This document shows positions 35,915 to 45,372 of a stretch of 64,000 nucleotides of DNA, piece by piece (position 1 is the first letter of the stretch; each line of letters begins with the position of its first letter). The position numbers and the translations under genes were made by a program. The DNA is taken from positions 248,001 through 312,000 of the forward strand of contig CANJRD010000002.1 of the NCBI GenBank assembly GCA_947476695.1, read 5' to 3'. The notes beneath the pieces were generated by a model, which had not been told where the DNA came from, ran no database searches, and worked only from the letters and a program-made list of their open reading frames with translations. Source of the stretch: Rhodospirillaceae bacterium (lineage in GTDB: Bacteria > Pseudomonadota > Alphaproteobacteria > Rhodospirillales > Rhodospirillaceae).

Positions 35915-37570
35915 ATGTATATTTACGACAAATTCGATAACACCGTCGTCAATGAGCGCGTCGCGGACTTCCGCGATCAGGTGCGCCGTCGTTTGTCCGG
36001 CGAACTGTCGGAAGATCAGTTCCGCCCGTTGCGTCTGATGAACGGCCTGTATTTGCAGCTGCATGCCTACATGCTGCGTGTCGCGATCCCCTACGGGACG
36101 CTGTCGGCTGCGCAAATGAAGAAGCTCGCGCATATCGCGCGCAAGTACGATCGCGGCTACGGCCATTTCACGACGCGCCAGAACATCCAGTACAACTGGA
36201 TCAAGCTGGAACAGGTGCCCGATCTGCTGGGCGAGCTGGCCGAAGTCCAACTTCATGGCATCCAGACGTCGGGCAATTGCATTCGCAATGTCACGGCCGA
36301 CCAGTTCGCCGGCGTGGCGGGCGACGAGCTCGACGATCCGCGCGTCATCTCGGAAGCAATCCGCCAGTGGTCGACGTTCCATCCGGAATTCAGCTTCCTG
36401 CCGCGTAAGTTCAAGATCGCGGTGACGGGAGCGGCGCGCGATCGCGCGGCGATCCAGTTCCACGACATCGGCATCCAGATCGTGCGCGGTGACAACGGCG
36501 AGATCGGTTACGCGATTTACGCGGGCGGCGGCATGGGCCGCACGCCGGTCGTGGCGCCGCTCATCCGTGGCTTCCTGCCCAAGCCGGAGCTGCTGTCGTA
36601 CATCGAGGCGATCCTGCGCGTGTACAATCGCCACGGCCGCCGCGACAACATCTACAAGGCGCGCATCAAGATTCTCGTGCGCGAGATCGGTGCTGAGGAA
36701 TTCACGCGCCAGGTCGAGGAAGAATGGGCGCTACTCCGCAACGAAGGCATCAACCTTCCGGCTGCTGAAGAAGCGCGCATCCGCAAGTTCTTCACGCCGC
36801 CAGCCTACGAACCTGCTGCCAAGGCAGCTGGGGAGTTCGAAGCGCAGCGTAAAGCCAATCCCGCGTTCGCGCGTTGGGTGGAAACCAACGTGCATACGCA
36901 CAAGCAGCCTGGCTATGGCATCGTCACAATCTCATTGAAGCCGGTCGGTGAAATTCCCGGCGACGCCACGGCGGACCAGATGGATGCGATCGCCGACCTC
37001 GCCGAGAAGTACAGCCTCGCCGAAGTCCGCGTCACGCACGTCCAGAACCTGGTTCTGCCGAACGTGAAACAAGGTGACTTGTTCACCGTATGGCAGGCGC
37101 TCGGCAAGATCGGTTTCGCCGATGCGAACGCCGGTTTGATCGGCGACATCATCGCGTGCCCGGGCCTCGATTACTGCGCGCTCGCGAACGCGCGCTCGAT
37201 CCCGGTCGCCCAGGAGATCAGCAAGCGGTTTGAATCGGCCGAGCGCTCGGCCCTGATTGGCCCGCTGCAGATAAAGATTTCCGGCTGTATCAACGCCTGC
37301 GGTCACCACCATGCGGGTCACATCGGCATCCTCGGCGTCGATCGCGCCGGCGAGGAGCTGTATCAGATTACGCTCGGTGGCGCAGGCGATGAGACCGCGT
37401 CTGTCGGCCAGTTGCTTGGCCCGGGATTCAAGGCGGATGGAATTGTCGGTGCGGTCGAGAAGATCGTCGATATCTATCTGGAACTGCGTAATCCCGGCGA
37501 AGAGTTCTTGGCGGCTTATCGTCGCCTCGGACCGGCGCCGTTCAAGGAACGTCTCTATGCGAGTCATTGA
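35915..37570 (+). CDS. cysI: Sulfite (nitrite/sulfite) reductase haemoprotein
   Basis: This 551-residue sirohaem [4Fe-4S] enzyme reduces sulfite to sulfide by six electrons. Cluster and sirohaem cysteines are in DIIACPGLDYCALANARS (C-x5-C) and ISGCINACGHHHAGHIG (C-x3-C). The first repeat has GHFTTRQNIQYNWI and SGNCIRNVTADQFAGV. No CysJ flavoprotein lies in the window, so ferredoxin is the probable donor; sulfite rather than nitrite is favoured by the cys neighbours. It overlaps the DUF934 gene by 14 bp. Confidence 0.95.
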   Translation: MYIYDKFDNTVVNERVADFRDQVRRRLSGELSEDQFRPLRLMNGLYLQLHAYMLRVAIPYGTLSAAQMKKLAHIARKYDRGYGHFTTRQNIQYNWIKLEQVPDLLGELAEVQLHGIQTSGNCIRNVTADQFAGVAGDELDDPRVISEAIRQWSTFHPEFSFLPRKFKIAVTGAARDRAAIQFHDIGIQIVRGDNGEIGYAIYAGGGMGRTPVVAPLIRGFLPKPELLSYIEAILRVYNRHGRRDNIYKARIKILVREIGAEEFTRQVEEEWALLRNEGINLPAAEEARIRKFFTPPAYEPAAKAAGEFEAQRKANPAFARWVETNVHTHKQPGYGIVTISLKPVGEIPGDATADQMDAIADLAEKYSLAEVRVTHVQNLVLPNVKQGDLFTVWQALGKIGFADANAGLIGDIIACPGLDYCALANARSIPVAQEISKRFESAERSALIGPLQIKISGCINACGHHHAGHIGILGVDRAGEELYQITLGGAGDETASVGQLLGPGFKADGIVGAVEKIVDIYLELRNPGEEFLAAYRRLGPAPFKERLYASH

Positions 37571-38063
37571 AATAGCGGTCGGCAAGGATCTGAAGCCGGT
37601 CAGCGACAGTTGGTCGCGGTTGGCGGACGATGCTGCGCCGAAGGCGGGCGAGAAGGTGATCGTGCCGCTCGCGCGCTTGAAAAGCGGCGATAATCAGATC
37701 TTCGCGGCAGCGAAAGTCGGCGTCGAGATCACCGGCGGCGATGCCGTCGAAGACCTGAAGCCGTGGATCGACGATCTCGGTTTGGTCGTGCTGCGCTTTG
37801 GCACGTTCAAGGATGGTCGGATGTTCACCGCCGCGCGCATGCTGCGCCAGCGGCTAAAGTTCACCGGCGACATCCGTGCGGCGGGCGATTTCCTGCCGGA
37901 CCAGGTTGTGTTTATGCTGCGCACCGGCGTGAGCAGCCTCGAGGTCGCGGACGAATTCCCGCTCGAAGCGGCGAAGCGCTCCGCCAAAGCCTACTCGGTG
38001 CGATATCAGCACGCGGTCGACACTCAGCCGGTCGCGTATGAGGAGCGGGCCCGCCTGCCATGA
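37557..38063 (+). CDS. DUF934 family protein
   Basis: This is a 168-residue protein starting MRVIEIAVGKDLKPVSDSW. The segments VIVPLARLKSGDN, VLRFGTFKDGRMFTAARMLR and FTGDIRAAGDFLPDQVVFML are typical of DUF934, a protein found almost always between sulfite reductase and cysH in proteobacteria. Its exact role is unknown. It starts inside the end of cysI and overlaps cysH by 4 bp (ATGA), so it is translationally coupled on both sides. Confidence 0.92.
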   Translation: MRVIEIAVGKDLKPVSDSWSRLADDAAPKAGEKVIVPLARLKSGDNQIFAAAKVGVEITGGDAVEDLKPWIDDLGLVVLRFGTFKDGRMFTAARMLRQRLKFTGDIRAAGDFLPDQVVFMLRTGVSSLEVADEFPLEAAKRSAKAYSVRYQHAVDTQPVAYEERARLP

Positions 38064-38773
38064 ACGCGATCGTGTTGCCGAAGCCTGATCTGGCCCTGTT
38101 GCAGAAGAAGTACGCGGACGCGTCTTCGATCGAACTCGTCGAGGCGATGGTCAAGACCGAATTCCCCGGTCAGATCGCGCTCGCGTCTTCGTTCGGCGCG
38201 GAATCCGCCGTGCTGCTGCATCTGGTCGCCCAGGTGGATCGCAGCACGCCGATCATTATGCTCGATACCGGCAAGCTGTTCGGCGAGACGAAGCGCTATC
38301 GGGACCAACTGGTCGACCGGCTCGGCCTGACCGACGTGCGCAATGCGGTGCCCGACGCAACGGACGTTGCCCAGCGCGACCCCAAGGGTGTGCTCTGGTC
38401 TCAGAATCCCGACGCTTGCTGTGCGCTGCGCAAGGTCGCAGTTCTTGAACGTGCGCTGCAGCCGTTCACGGCTTGGTTCACCGGCCGCAAGGCTTTCCAG
38501 GCCAGCACGCGCGCGGCCCTTCCGAAGGTCGAGTTTGAGGGCGGCAAGTTCAAGGTCAATCCCTTGGTCGGGATGAGCCGTGAGGACATCGAGAATTATT
38601 TCGAGACCTACGATCTGCCGCACCATCCGCTGGTCGCGGACGGCTATCTCAGCATCGGCTGCATGCCCTGCACCGACCGCGTGGCCGCGGGCGAAGATCC
38701 GCGTTCCGGCCGCTGGCGCGGCCAGAATAAGGTCGAATGCGGCATCCACATGCCGGCCGGCGCGACGAAGTAA
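38060..38773 (+). CDS. cysH: Adenylylsulfate (APS) reductase, CysH family
   Basis: CysH reduces activated sulfate to sulfite using thioredoxin. The 237-residue product has the PP-loop-like LASSFGAESAVLLHLVAQ and all four [4Fe-4S] cysteines: the CC pair in DACCALRKV and the C-x2-C in IGCMPCTDRV. The catalytic tail cysteine is in KVECGIHM. The CC...CxxC set marks the APS-type enzyme, so APS kinase would not be needed. ATP sulfurylase, which makes APS, is not in the window. Confidence 0.95.
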   Translation: MNAIVLPKPDLALLQKKYADASSIELVEAMVKTEFPGQIALASSFGAESAVLLHLVAQVDRSTPIIMLDTGKLFGETKRYRDQLVDRLGLTDVRNAVPDATDVAQRDPKGVLWSQNPDACCALRKVAVLERALQPFTAWFTGRKAFQASTRAALPKVEFEGGKFKVNPLVGMSREDIENYFETYDLPHHPLVADGYLSIGCMPCTDRVAAGEDPRSGRWRGQNKVECGIHMPAGATK

Positions 38774-38806
38774 TTCCGCCGTCGGCGTTGCGGCCTCCGT
38801 CCGGTC

Positions 38807-39559
38807 GTGCCAGTTTTGGCCGCCAGGACAAGCCGCGTGAACACAGCAAACGCATCATACGCCGTACGCGGTCGGTTCATTCTGAACACTCGGCCGGCGA
38901 TCTACCGCGCGCGTACTGCCGCGGCTTTTGCCGGCACCGGTCTGCCCGTGGTGGATTGGCCGCTGTTTACCCCGCATGCGACCGCGAGGGCCTGGCCAGC
39001 GCCGGACAGCTTCGATGCGGTGCTTTTTACCAGTCAGGTGGCGGTCGCCTTCGCGCCGCCGGCCTGGCATGGCCTGACGGCGTATGTGGTCGGCAAGGGA
39101 ACCGAGGCGGCGGCGCTGGCCGCCGGTTTCAAGCTGGTCATTCGTACCGGACAGGATGCGGCGGACATGGTGCAGGCCCTTCAGGGGGCCCAATTCCAGC
39201 GCGCCCTCTATGCATCCGGGGCGGACATCACGACCGACCTTGCCGCCACCTTTCCCGGGAGGGTAGAACGCCTTGCCGTCTATGAGATGGCTGCGGAGGA
39301 CCGCGTGCCGGAAACAGTCGTCGAGCGGATTGAAAAGGGGGGCGCGATCGCGCCGCTGTTCAGCCGCCAGACCGGGCGTGAACTGGCCCGTCAGTTGACC
39401 GGCGCACAGGTCGATCTTGGCAGCATCGATGCGATCGGCATGAGTGCGAACGTTTTCGATCCACCAAACATTTGGCGTCGCGAAATCGTTGCGAAGGCGC
39501 CGACCCTCGATGGGATCGCGCAAGCGGTCACCGATCTTATCCGTGCGGAGTCATCATGA
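38807..39559 (+). CDS. hemD: Uroporphyrinogen-III synthase
   Basis: HemD closes hydroxymethylbilane to uroporphyrinogen III, the branch point of haem and sirohaem. The 250-residue product has the two-domain pattern of this poorly conserved family: FILNTRPAIYRARTAAAFAG, AVLFTSQVAVAF, YVVGKGTEAAALAAGF, ADMVQAL and a C-terminal APLFSRQTGRELARQL. Both candidate starts are GTG, at 38807 or 38837; I list the longer. It overlaps hemB by 4 bp. Linkage to cysG and cysI agrees with sirohaem supply. Confidence 0.85.
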   Translation: MPVLAARTSRVNTANASYAVRGRFILNTRPAIYRARTAAAFAGTGLPVVDWPLFTPHATARAWPAPDSFDAVLFTSQVAVAFAPPAWHGLTAYVVGKGTEAAALAAGFKLVIRTGQDAADMVQALQGAQFQRALYASGADITTDLAATFPGRVERLAVYEMAAEDRVPETVVERIEKGGAIAPLFSRQTGRELARQLTGAQVDLGSIDAIGMSANVFDPPNIWRREIVAKAPTLDGIAQAVTDLIRAESS

Positions 39560-40545
39560 ACGGTCGTTTCCCTGCCATCCGTCCGCGTCGCACCCGATCC
39601 GCGACTTGGATACGCAATCTCGCGCGCGAGACATCCGTCACGGCGCATGACTTCATCCAGCCGTTGTTCGTGGTGGAAGGCGAGGGTATCCGCAAGCCGA
39701 TCCCATCCTTGCCGGGCGTCGATCACCTCTCGATTGATCGCGTGGTCGAGACGGCGCGCGCCGCCTACGACCTCGGCATCCCGGCGCTTGCGCTATTTCC
39801 CGTGATCGCGTCGAACCTCAAAGACCCTGAAGGCAAACTTGCGATCGATCCGGATGGGCTGATCCCGCGCTGCGTGCGCGCGGTCAAAAAAGCCGTGCCG
39901 GACATCGGCATCATGTGCGACGTGGCCCTCGATCCTTATACCGATCATGGCCATGACGGCCTGTTCATCGACGGCGATGTCGCGAACGACGCGACGCTGG
40001 CGGTACTGGTGAAGCAGGCCGAAGTGCTGGCCGAGGCCGGATCGGACATGGTCTCGCCGTCGGACATGATGGACGGACGCGTTGGCGCCATCCGCGACAT
40101 GTTGGAATCGCGCGGCTTCGTCAACACGATGATCTTGTCCTATGCGGTAAAGTACGCGTCGGTGTTCTACGGACCTTTCCGGTCGGCTTTGGGTTCGGCT
40201 TCAGCGCTCGGCGTGAAGGGCAAGCACTCCTATCAGATGGACATCTCCAACAAGCGAGAAGCGATCAAGGAAGTCCTGCTCGATGTCGCCGAGGGCGCGG
40301 ACATGGTGATGGTGAAGCCCGGCATGCCCTATCTCGACGTGATCTCCGCCGTGCGCGAAGTCGTCGATGTCCCCGTCGTCGCGTATCAAGTCAGTGGTGA
40401 GTACGCGATGTTGGCCGCGGGCGCAGCCGCTGGTGCCTTCGATTTCATGCGCGTGATGCATGAAAGCATGGTCTGCTTCAAGCGCGCGGGCGCGGACGCG
40501 ATCCTCACTTATGCGGCGCTACAGCTCGCGCGCGAGCTGGCCTGA
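39556..40545 (+). CDS. hemB: Porphobilinogen synthase (delta-aminolevulinic acid dehydratase)
   Basis: It condenses two 5-aminolevulinates to porphobilinogen. The 329-residue product has both catalytic lysines (MILSYAVKYASVFYGPFR and MVMVKPGMPYLDVI). The metal-site segment reads MCDVALDPYTDHGHDG, where the zinc-type enzyme has three cysteines. Only the first remains, so this is the Mg-responsive or zinc-independent type common in Alphaproteobacteria. It starts in the hemD stop (ATGA), and its stop overlaps the next start (TGATG). Confidence 0.96.
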   Translation: MNGRFPAIRPRRTRSATWIRNLARETSVTAHDFIQPLFVVEGEGIRKPIPSLPGVDHLSIDRVVETARAAYDLGIPALALFPVIASNLKDPEGKLAIDPDGLIPRCVRAVKKAVPDIGIMCDVALDPYTDHGHDGLFIDGDVANDATLAVLVKQAEVLAEAGSDMVSPSDMMDGRVGAIRDMLESRGFVNTMILSYAVKYASVFYGPFRSALGSASALGVKGKHSYQMDISNKREAIKEVLLDVAEGADMVMVKPGMPYLDVISAVREVVDVPVVAYQVSGEYAMLAAGAAAGAFDFMRVMHESMVCFKRAGADAILTYAALQLARELA

Positions 40546-41153
40546 TGTGCGCACAAACATCCGCAGGCGCTACCCCGCCGCGGATGTTTCCGATCATGCT
40601 GGACCTGAGTGCGGCGACCATCTTTGTCGTCGGTGCGGGGTTCGCCCTGCCCGGGCGTCTGACATCGCTCAATGCTCATGCGGCCGCGCGCGTGCACATA
40701 TTTGTGGCCGATCCATCGGACGAGGCGCGGACGCTGGCCGGCGATCGTTTGATCCCCCGGTGGCCGGAAGAAGCGGACTTCGCGGAGCATCGCCCGACAC
40801 TGGTCTTCATCGCCGATGTCGAGGATACCGACGCCAAGCGGTGGGGCGATCTCGCCCGCGTTCACGGCGCGCTCGTGCATGTGCACGACCGAATCCCGCT
40901 CTGTGATTTCCATCTGCCGGCAATTCTGCGTCAGGGTCATCTTCAGGTGACCGTCTCGACCGACGGCACCGCGGCGGGTCTGTCGCGCCTCCTGCGCGAT
41001 TATCTGGCCGCGAAAGTGTTCGGGCCGGAATGGGCGGAGCGGGTGGAAGAGATCGCCACCGCGCGCCTGGCCTGGAAGAAGGAAGGGCTAGGTATGGCGA
41101 AGCTCTTCGAGGCCATCGCCGACATGGTCAAATCGCGCGGTTGGCTGAAATAG
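40545..41153 (+). CDS. Met8/CysG-N-like precorrin-2 dehydrogenase (putative sirohydrochlorin ferrochelatase)
   Basis: This 202-residue protein resembles the N-terminal half of enteric CysG, which oxidises precorrin-2 and inserts iron. The opening FPIMLDLSAATIFVVGAGFAL is the NAD-binding fold. The segment VHVHDRIPLCDFHLPAILRQ matches the family's active-site loop, with the expected Asp. STDGTAAGLSRLLRDYL also matches. The glycine motif is GAGFALPGR instead of the usual GGGxVAxRK, so activity is probable but not certain. With cysG at 34700 it would complete sirohaem synthesis. Confidence 0.85.
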   Translation: MCAQTSAGATPPRMFPIMLDLSAATIFVVGAGFALPGRLTSLNAHAAARVHIFVADPSDEARTLAGDRLIPRWPEEADFAEHRPTLVFIADVEDTDAKRWGDLARVHGALVHVHDRIPLCDFHLPAILRQGHLQVTVSTDGTAAGLSRLLRDYLAAKVFGPEWAERVEEIATARLAWKKEGLGMAKLFEAIADMVKSRGWLK

Positions 41154-41255
41154 GCCCATTCTCTGCAGATTACGGTGACGAAAGGCGAGCGGCTTGAGGC
41201 TGGCCCTGACCAGGGACCTGGGGCACTCTAGGCCGATCATCGGCGGAGGCCAGGT

Positions 41256-42743
41256 TTGTTACAATTCGTTGCGCGCGTTGTCCTGGCCGTGCTGGTTCTG
41301 GGTTCGACCGTCGAAGCCAAGACTCTGCGCGTCGCCATCCCGACATTGCCGTCGCTGGGTCTGAACCCGCTCGCCGCCACAAATCTTCCGACGCTTTACA
41401 CCACCGGCGTGTTGTTCGACGCGCTGACCTGGGTCGATAACGGTGGCATCGCCAAGCCGCAGCTCGCCGAGAGCTGGTCGGCGAAGGACGAGCACACATG
41501 GGTTTTCAAGCTCCGCCCGGGCGTCATGTTCTCCGACGGCGAACCACTGACCGCGGACTCCATCGCGTTCTGGATCAACTTCATGGAGACGCCGGAAGGC
41601 GCGGCGTGGGCCGTGCACGCCGAGATCGGCTCGCTCAAGGCGCGCGCCATCGATCCCCTGACGCTCGAAGTTATCACGCCCGTGCCGAACCCGTTTCTGC
41701 CCCAGGAGTTGAGCCTCCTGCGTGTGATGTCGCCATCGCATTGGAAAAAGGTCGGCGCGGCGGGTGTCTATGCGAGCCCCGTCGGGACCGGTCCGTTCGT
41801 GATGGAGAAGCTCGAAGAGCGGAAGATGATCCTCAAGCCCGCGCCGAAGGGCTGGCGGAAGCCGATTGTGGATGGACTTGAACTCCTTGCGGTGTCTGAG
41901 GCCAGTCAACGCCTTGCGGCATTACTCTCCAATGGCGCCGACATCGCGGTGCAGCTTGGCCCTGATGACGTTGCCACTGTCGAGAGCGCCAACACGAAGA
42001 TGATCGCCGGACGTGAGCCGGCGGTGATCACGCTGTCCTTCATCAATGTGAAGGATGGACCGCAAAAGGATGTTCGCGTTCGCCAGGCGCTCAACTATGC
42101 GGTCAACAAGGACGCGATCGTAAAAACAATCCTGGGCGGCTTCGTGCCGGTGGCCTCCGGCCCCGCGCCAAGCGTGGCCTTCGGTTTCGATCCCCAGATG
42201 AAACCTTATGCCTACGATCCCGCGATGGCGAAGAAGCTGCTGGCCGAGGCGGGGTACCCCAATGGCTTCAAGATGGTCGCCGAAAGCTATACCGGCACAT
42301 CGAACTATACGGCCTTTGTGTTCCAGCAGGTCGCCGCCGATCTTGCCAAGGTTGGCGTAACGCTGGAGGTGCGCTCAGTTCCGGTCGGCAAATATGCCCG
42401 CGGTATTTTTTCCGGCGATTGGGACGGCACGGCTGTGGCCATCGATTACAATACGTCACCCTCGCTGGATGCGCTGCGGGCCTTCCGGCGCCACTCGTGT
42501 TCGTGGCCGAAGCCCTGGTATTGCGACGAGACGCTGACGCCGCTGCTCAACAAGGCGCTTCAGACCTTCGATATCGATCAACGTCGCGAGTTGACCAAGC
42601 AGGTGATTCGTCACCAACGCGATCAGGCCTCCGCGATATTCATTCATGACCAGCCCCGGTTCGATGCCCTTTCGCCAAAGGTGAAAAACTACCGCATCAC
42701 GGTCGGCTACATTCCTTACGCCGAGCTTGATGTTACGAATTAG
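41256..42743 (+). CDS. Family 5 extracellular solute-binding protein, orphan, TTG start
   Basis: This 495-residue periplasmic protein has a Sec leader (FVARVVLAVLVLGSTVEAKT). The start is TTG at 41256: GGAGG lies at 41245-41249 with good spacing, and no ATG is available before the leader. Family 5 motifs are WVFKLRPGVMFSDGEPLTAD and VRVRQALNYAVNKDAIVKTI. It is a paralogue of the 20182-21690 gene, sharing GGIAKP, LRPGV and a C-terminal pair of cysteines (RHSCSWPKPWYCDE). No permease or ATPase is adjacent; the ligand is unknown. Confidence 0.9.
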   Translation: MLQFVARVVLAVLVLGSTVEAKTLRVAIPTLPSLGLNPLAATNLPTLYTTGVLFDALTWVDNGGIAKPQLAESWSAKDEHTWVFKLRPGVMFSDGEPLTADSIAFWINFMETPEGAAWAVHAEIGSLKARAIDPLTLEVITPVPNPFLPQELSLLRVMSPSHWKKVGAAGVYASPVGTGPFVMEKLEERKMILKPAPKGWRKPIVDGLELLAVSEASQRLAALLSNGADIAVQLGPDDVATVESANTKMIAGREPAVITLSFINVKDGPQKDVRVRQALNYAVNKDAIVKTILGGFVPVASGPAPSVAFGFDPQMKPYAYDPAMAKKLLAEAGYPNGFKMVAESYTGTSNYTAFVFQQVAADLAKVGVTLEVRSVPVGKYARGIFSGDWDGTAVAIDYNTSPSLDALRAFRRHSCSWPKPWYCDETLTPLLNKALQTFDIDQRRELTKQVIRHQRDQASAIFIHDQPRFDALSPKVKNYRITVGYIPYAELDVTN

Positions 42744-42791
42744 CCACAGCTTCGTCGTGATGCCGCCACGCATTCGGGCTATGGTGGCGCC

Positions 42792-43292
42792 ATGAAGAGA
42801 CTCATCCTGGGCTTGGTGCTGGCCTGCACCGTCGTATCCACATCAGCCGCGCAACGCGACCCCGCGCTGGACGAGGTCACCCCTGACGCTATCGCGGCGG
42901 TACAGGAAGCTTGCCGCGCCGCGCCGTACTCGATGCTGCTGACCATCCGCAACATCAAGGATGCGAAAGGCATCATCACCATCGACCTGCAGCCTGACAA
43001 TCCGGAGATCTGGCTCAAGAAGGGCAGTAAGATCGGCCGCTTCCGCGCCCGCCCGCAGAAGGGACAGATCGAAATCTGTGTCCAGGTTGAAAAACCCGGC
43101 CGTTACGCGGCCGTTCTGTACCAGGACAAGGACATCAATTTCGAGCTGAATAAGAATTTCCTCGGCCTCCCGTCGGAACCCTATGGGGTCTCGAACGATC
43201 CGGCGATGAACTTCGGACCGCCGAATATCAAGGACTCTCTTGTCGAGGTTAAGGGGCCGCTCACGTCCGTCCGCGTCACCCTGCATAACTGA
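42792..43292 (+). CDS. DUF2141 secreted protein
   Basis: This is a 166-residue product with a Sec leader (MKRLILGLVLACTVVSTSAA). The mature part resembles the DUF2141 fold: LLTIRNIKDAKGIITIDL, GRYAAVLYQDKDIN and the conserved NKNFLGLPSEPYGVSNDP with NFGPPNIKDSLVEV. It is probably a small periplasmic or cell-surface beta-sandwich; the function is unknown. It lies between the orphan binding protein and the TMADH-like flavoprotein, with spacing of 48 and 67 bp. Confidence 0.85.
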   Translation: MKRLILGLVLACTVVSTSAAQRDPALDEVTPDAIAAVQEACRAAPYSMLLTIRNIKDAKGIITIDLQPDNPEIWLKKGSKIGRFRARPQKGQIEICVQVEKPGRYAAVLYQDKDINFELNKNFLGLPSEPYGVSNDPAMNFGPPNIKDSLVEVKGPLTSVRVTLHN

Positions 43293-43359
43293 CGCTGGTC
43301 TATCTTTCGGAGGCCGAATCCCCTAGGTTTGCGGCCCTCTGTTAACCACGAGTGCCGCC

Positions 43360-45372
43360 ATGCCCGACGCGTCTTCGCCCGTTGAATCCACTGCCTATCC
43401 TCATCTGTTCTCGCGGTTCGATAAGGGCCGCCTGAAGATGAAGAACCGCACGGTCGCGGCGGCGATGTCGACGCGTTACGCCTCGAACGGCCTGATCACG
43501 GACAAGCTGATCGGCTATCACGCCAATCGCGCCAAGGGCGGCTTTGCCATGACGGTGACGGAACCGATGGCGACGCTCAAGCGCCAGAACACGCCGTACA
43601 AGGTCATCGTTCAGGCGGCGGAGAACAAGGACCTGCTGAAGAAGTGGGCCGACGCGGTGGAGGGCCACGACACGCGGCTGCTCGGTCAGATCCAGGACCC
43701 TGGCCGTGGTCGCCACGAAGCCGGGCGCAATATGGGTGCGATCGGCGCTTCGCCGGTGCCTGACGACATCAGCTGGACCGTGCCGCACGCCCTGACGACC
43801 TCCGAGGTCGAGGAAATGATCGCCGAGTTCGCACTATCCTCCCGCATTCTGGCTGAGGCTGGCTGGTCGGGCATCGAGATTTCCTCCGGCCACGGTCACA
43901 TCTTCCACCAGTTTCTGTCGGCATGGTCGAACAAGCGCGAAGACAAATACGGCGGCGATCTTGCCGGGCGCGCGCGCCTGCTGACCGAACTGATCGCGGC
44001 CATCCGCGCCGAGACGAGCGACAAGTTCCTGATCGGCGTGAAGCTTCCCGGCATCGACGGCATCCCGGGCAGCATCGATCTCGACGAGGCTGAACGCATC
44101 ACGGCGCATGTCTCCCAGACCGCCGGCAAGGACATCGATTACATGACCTGGTGCTGGGGCACCCACGGCGACACGCTATTCTGGCATCTGCCGGACCTGC
44201 ATGGTCCGCGCACGCCGTTCATGGACGACATCACGCGCCTTGCGAAATCGGCAGGCGATATTCCGACGGGCGCGCTGGGTCTGATCACCGATCCGAACGA
44301 AGGTGAGAAGTATCTGCGCGAAGGTCAGCATGATCTGGTCATTCTGGGCCGCCCGAGTATCACCGATCCAGCCTGGCCGCTCAAAGCGGAGCAGGGGCGC
44401 GAGCCGAGCATCCGTTACTGCGTGTCGTGCAATACCTGCTGGCACATTATCATCGCCGGCGGTCAGGTGCAGTGCGACAACAACCCGCGCGTCGGCGCAC
44501 CCGACGAGGCGGATTGGAAGCCGTCGCCCGCGCCGAAGAAGAAGAAGGTCGTGATCGTGGGATCCGGCATTGCCGGCATGGAAGCGGCCTGGGTCGCGGC
44601 CGGCCGGGGACATGACGTCACGGTGTTGGGCGCGGGTCCGGAGCCGGGCGGCAAGACCCGCCTGCATGCATTCCTGCCGGGCGCCGAGAACCTCAGCAGT
44701 ATCTACGACTATCAGCGTTTGTCGGCGGAGCGCTACGGCGCGCGGCTTGAGTTCGGCATTCATGCCACGCTTGACGATATCAAGTCGCTGCAGCCCGATG
44801 CCGTGGTGCTGGCAACGGGGTCGCGCCTCACTTGGCCGCGCTTCCTGCCGGAAGAATACAAGGGCGAGGGCATCTTCCCCGATATCCGTGAGATGACGCA
44901 GATGATGCTCGACCATCCGGGCCGGCAGGAAGGCATTGCTGTCATCTACGACAAGGACGGCACGGCGATGACCTATAACGCCGCCGACTTCCTGAGCCAT
45001 CGCTTCGAGCGCGTTATGCTGATCACATCGCGCGAGCGCATCGGCGGCGACGAGCCGCTTGTGAACCGCCAGGAAATCTATGCGCGCCTGTTCAAGAAAA
45101 AGAACATCGACATCGTGACATCCAGCGAGCCGCTCGCGACCTCGGCTTTCGAGGATGCTGCTTTAACCTATGCGAACGTCTTCAATGGCGAGGAGAAGAC
45201 TGTCGAAGGCGTCGCGCTTCTGACTTTTGCGACGCCGCGCGTGCCGAACGACGAACTCGCCGCGCCGTTGCGCGCTCTGGGCGTCGAACTGCACTTGGTG
45301 GGTGATGCCTATGCGCCGCGCTTCGTGGTGACCGCGACCGCCGAAGGCCATCGCGTCGGCAACCTGATCTAA
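43360..45372 (+). CDS. NADH:flavin oxidoreductase of the TMADH/2,4-dienoyl-CoA reductase family
   Basis: This 670-residue three-part enzyme starts with an FMN TIM barrel (residues 1-370: RFDKGRLKMKNRTVAAAM, GWSGIEISSGHGHIFHQFLS, YGGDLAGRARLLTELI). A [4Fe-4S] site reads YCVSCNTCW with a fourth Cys 11 residues on (GGQVQC). A dinucleotide-binding half then begins KVVIVGSGIAGMEAAWVAAG. The C-x2-C-x2-C-x11-C spacing is closer to trimethylamine dehydrogenase than to FadH. It probably reduces or dehydrogenates a small unsaturated or aminated substrate. The loop segments are complete. Confidence 0.92.
   Translation: MPDASSPVESTAYPHLFSRFDKGRLKMKNRTVAAAMSTRYASNGLITDKLIGYHANRAKGGFAMTVTEPMATLKRQNTPYKVIVQAAENKDLLKKWADAVEGHDTRLLGQIQDPGRGRHEAGRNMGAIGASPVPDDISWTVPHALTTSEVEEMIAEFALSSRILAEAGWSGIEISSGHGHIFHQFLSAWSNKREDKYGGDLAGRARLLTELIAAIRAETSDKFLIGVKLPGIDGIPGSIDLDEAERITAHVSQTAGKDIDYMTWCWGTHGDTLFWHLPDLHGPRTPFMDDITRLAKSAGDIPTGALGLITDPNEGEKYLREGQHDLVILGRPSITDPAWPLKAEQGREPSIRYCVSCNTCWHIIIAGGQVQCDNNPRVGAPDEADWKPSPAPKKKKVVIVGSGIAGMEAAWVAAGRGHDVTVLGAGPEPGGKTRLHAFLPGAENLSSIYDYQRLSAERYGARLEFGIHATLDDIKSLQPDAVVLATGSRLTWPRFLPEEYKGEGIFPDIREMTQMMLDHPGRQEGIAVIYDKDGTAMTYNAADFLSHRFERVMLITSRERIGGDEPLVNRQEIYARLFKKKNIDIVTSSEPLATSAFEDAALTYANVFNGEEKTVEGVALLTFATPRVPNDELAAPLRALGVELHLVGDAYAPRFVVTATAEGHRVGNLI

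Noticed and set aside
34595-36634. 679-codon minus-strand frame
   Set aside because: It runs opposite cysG, DUF2849 and cysI, which have strong family motifs, and shows no protein pattern of its own.
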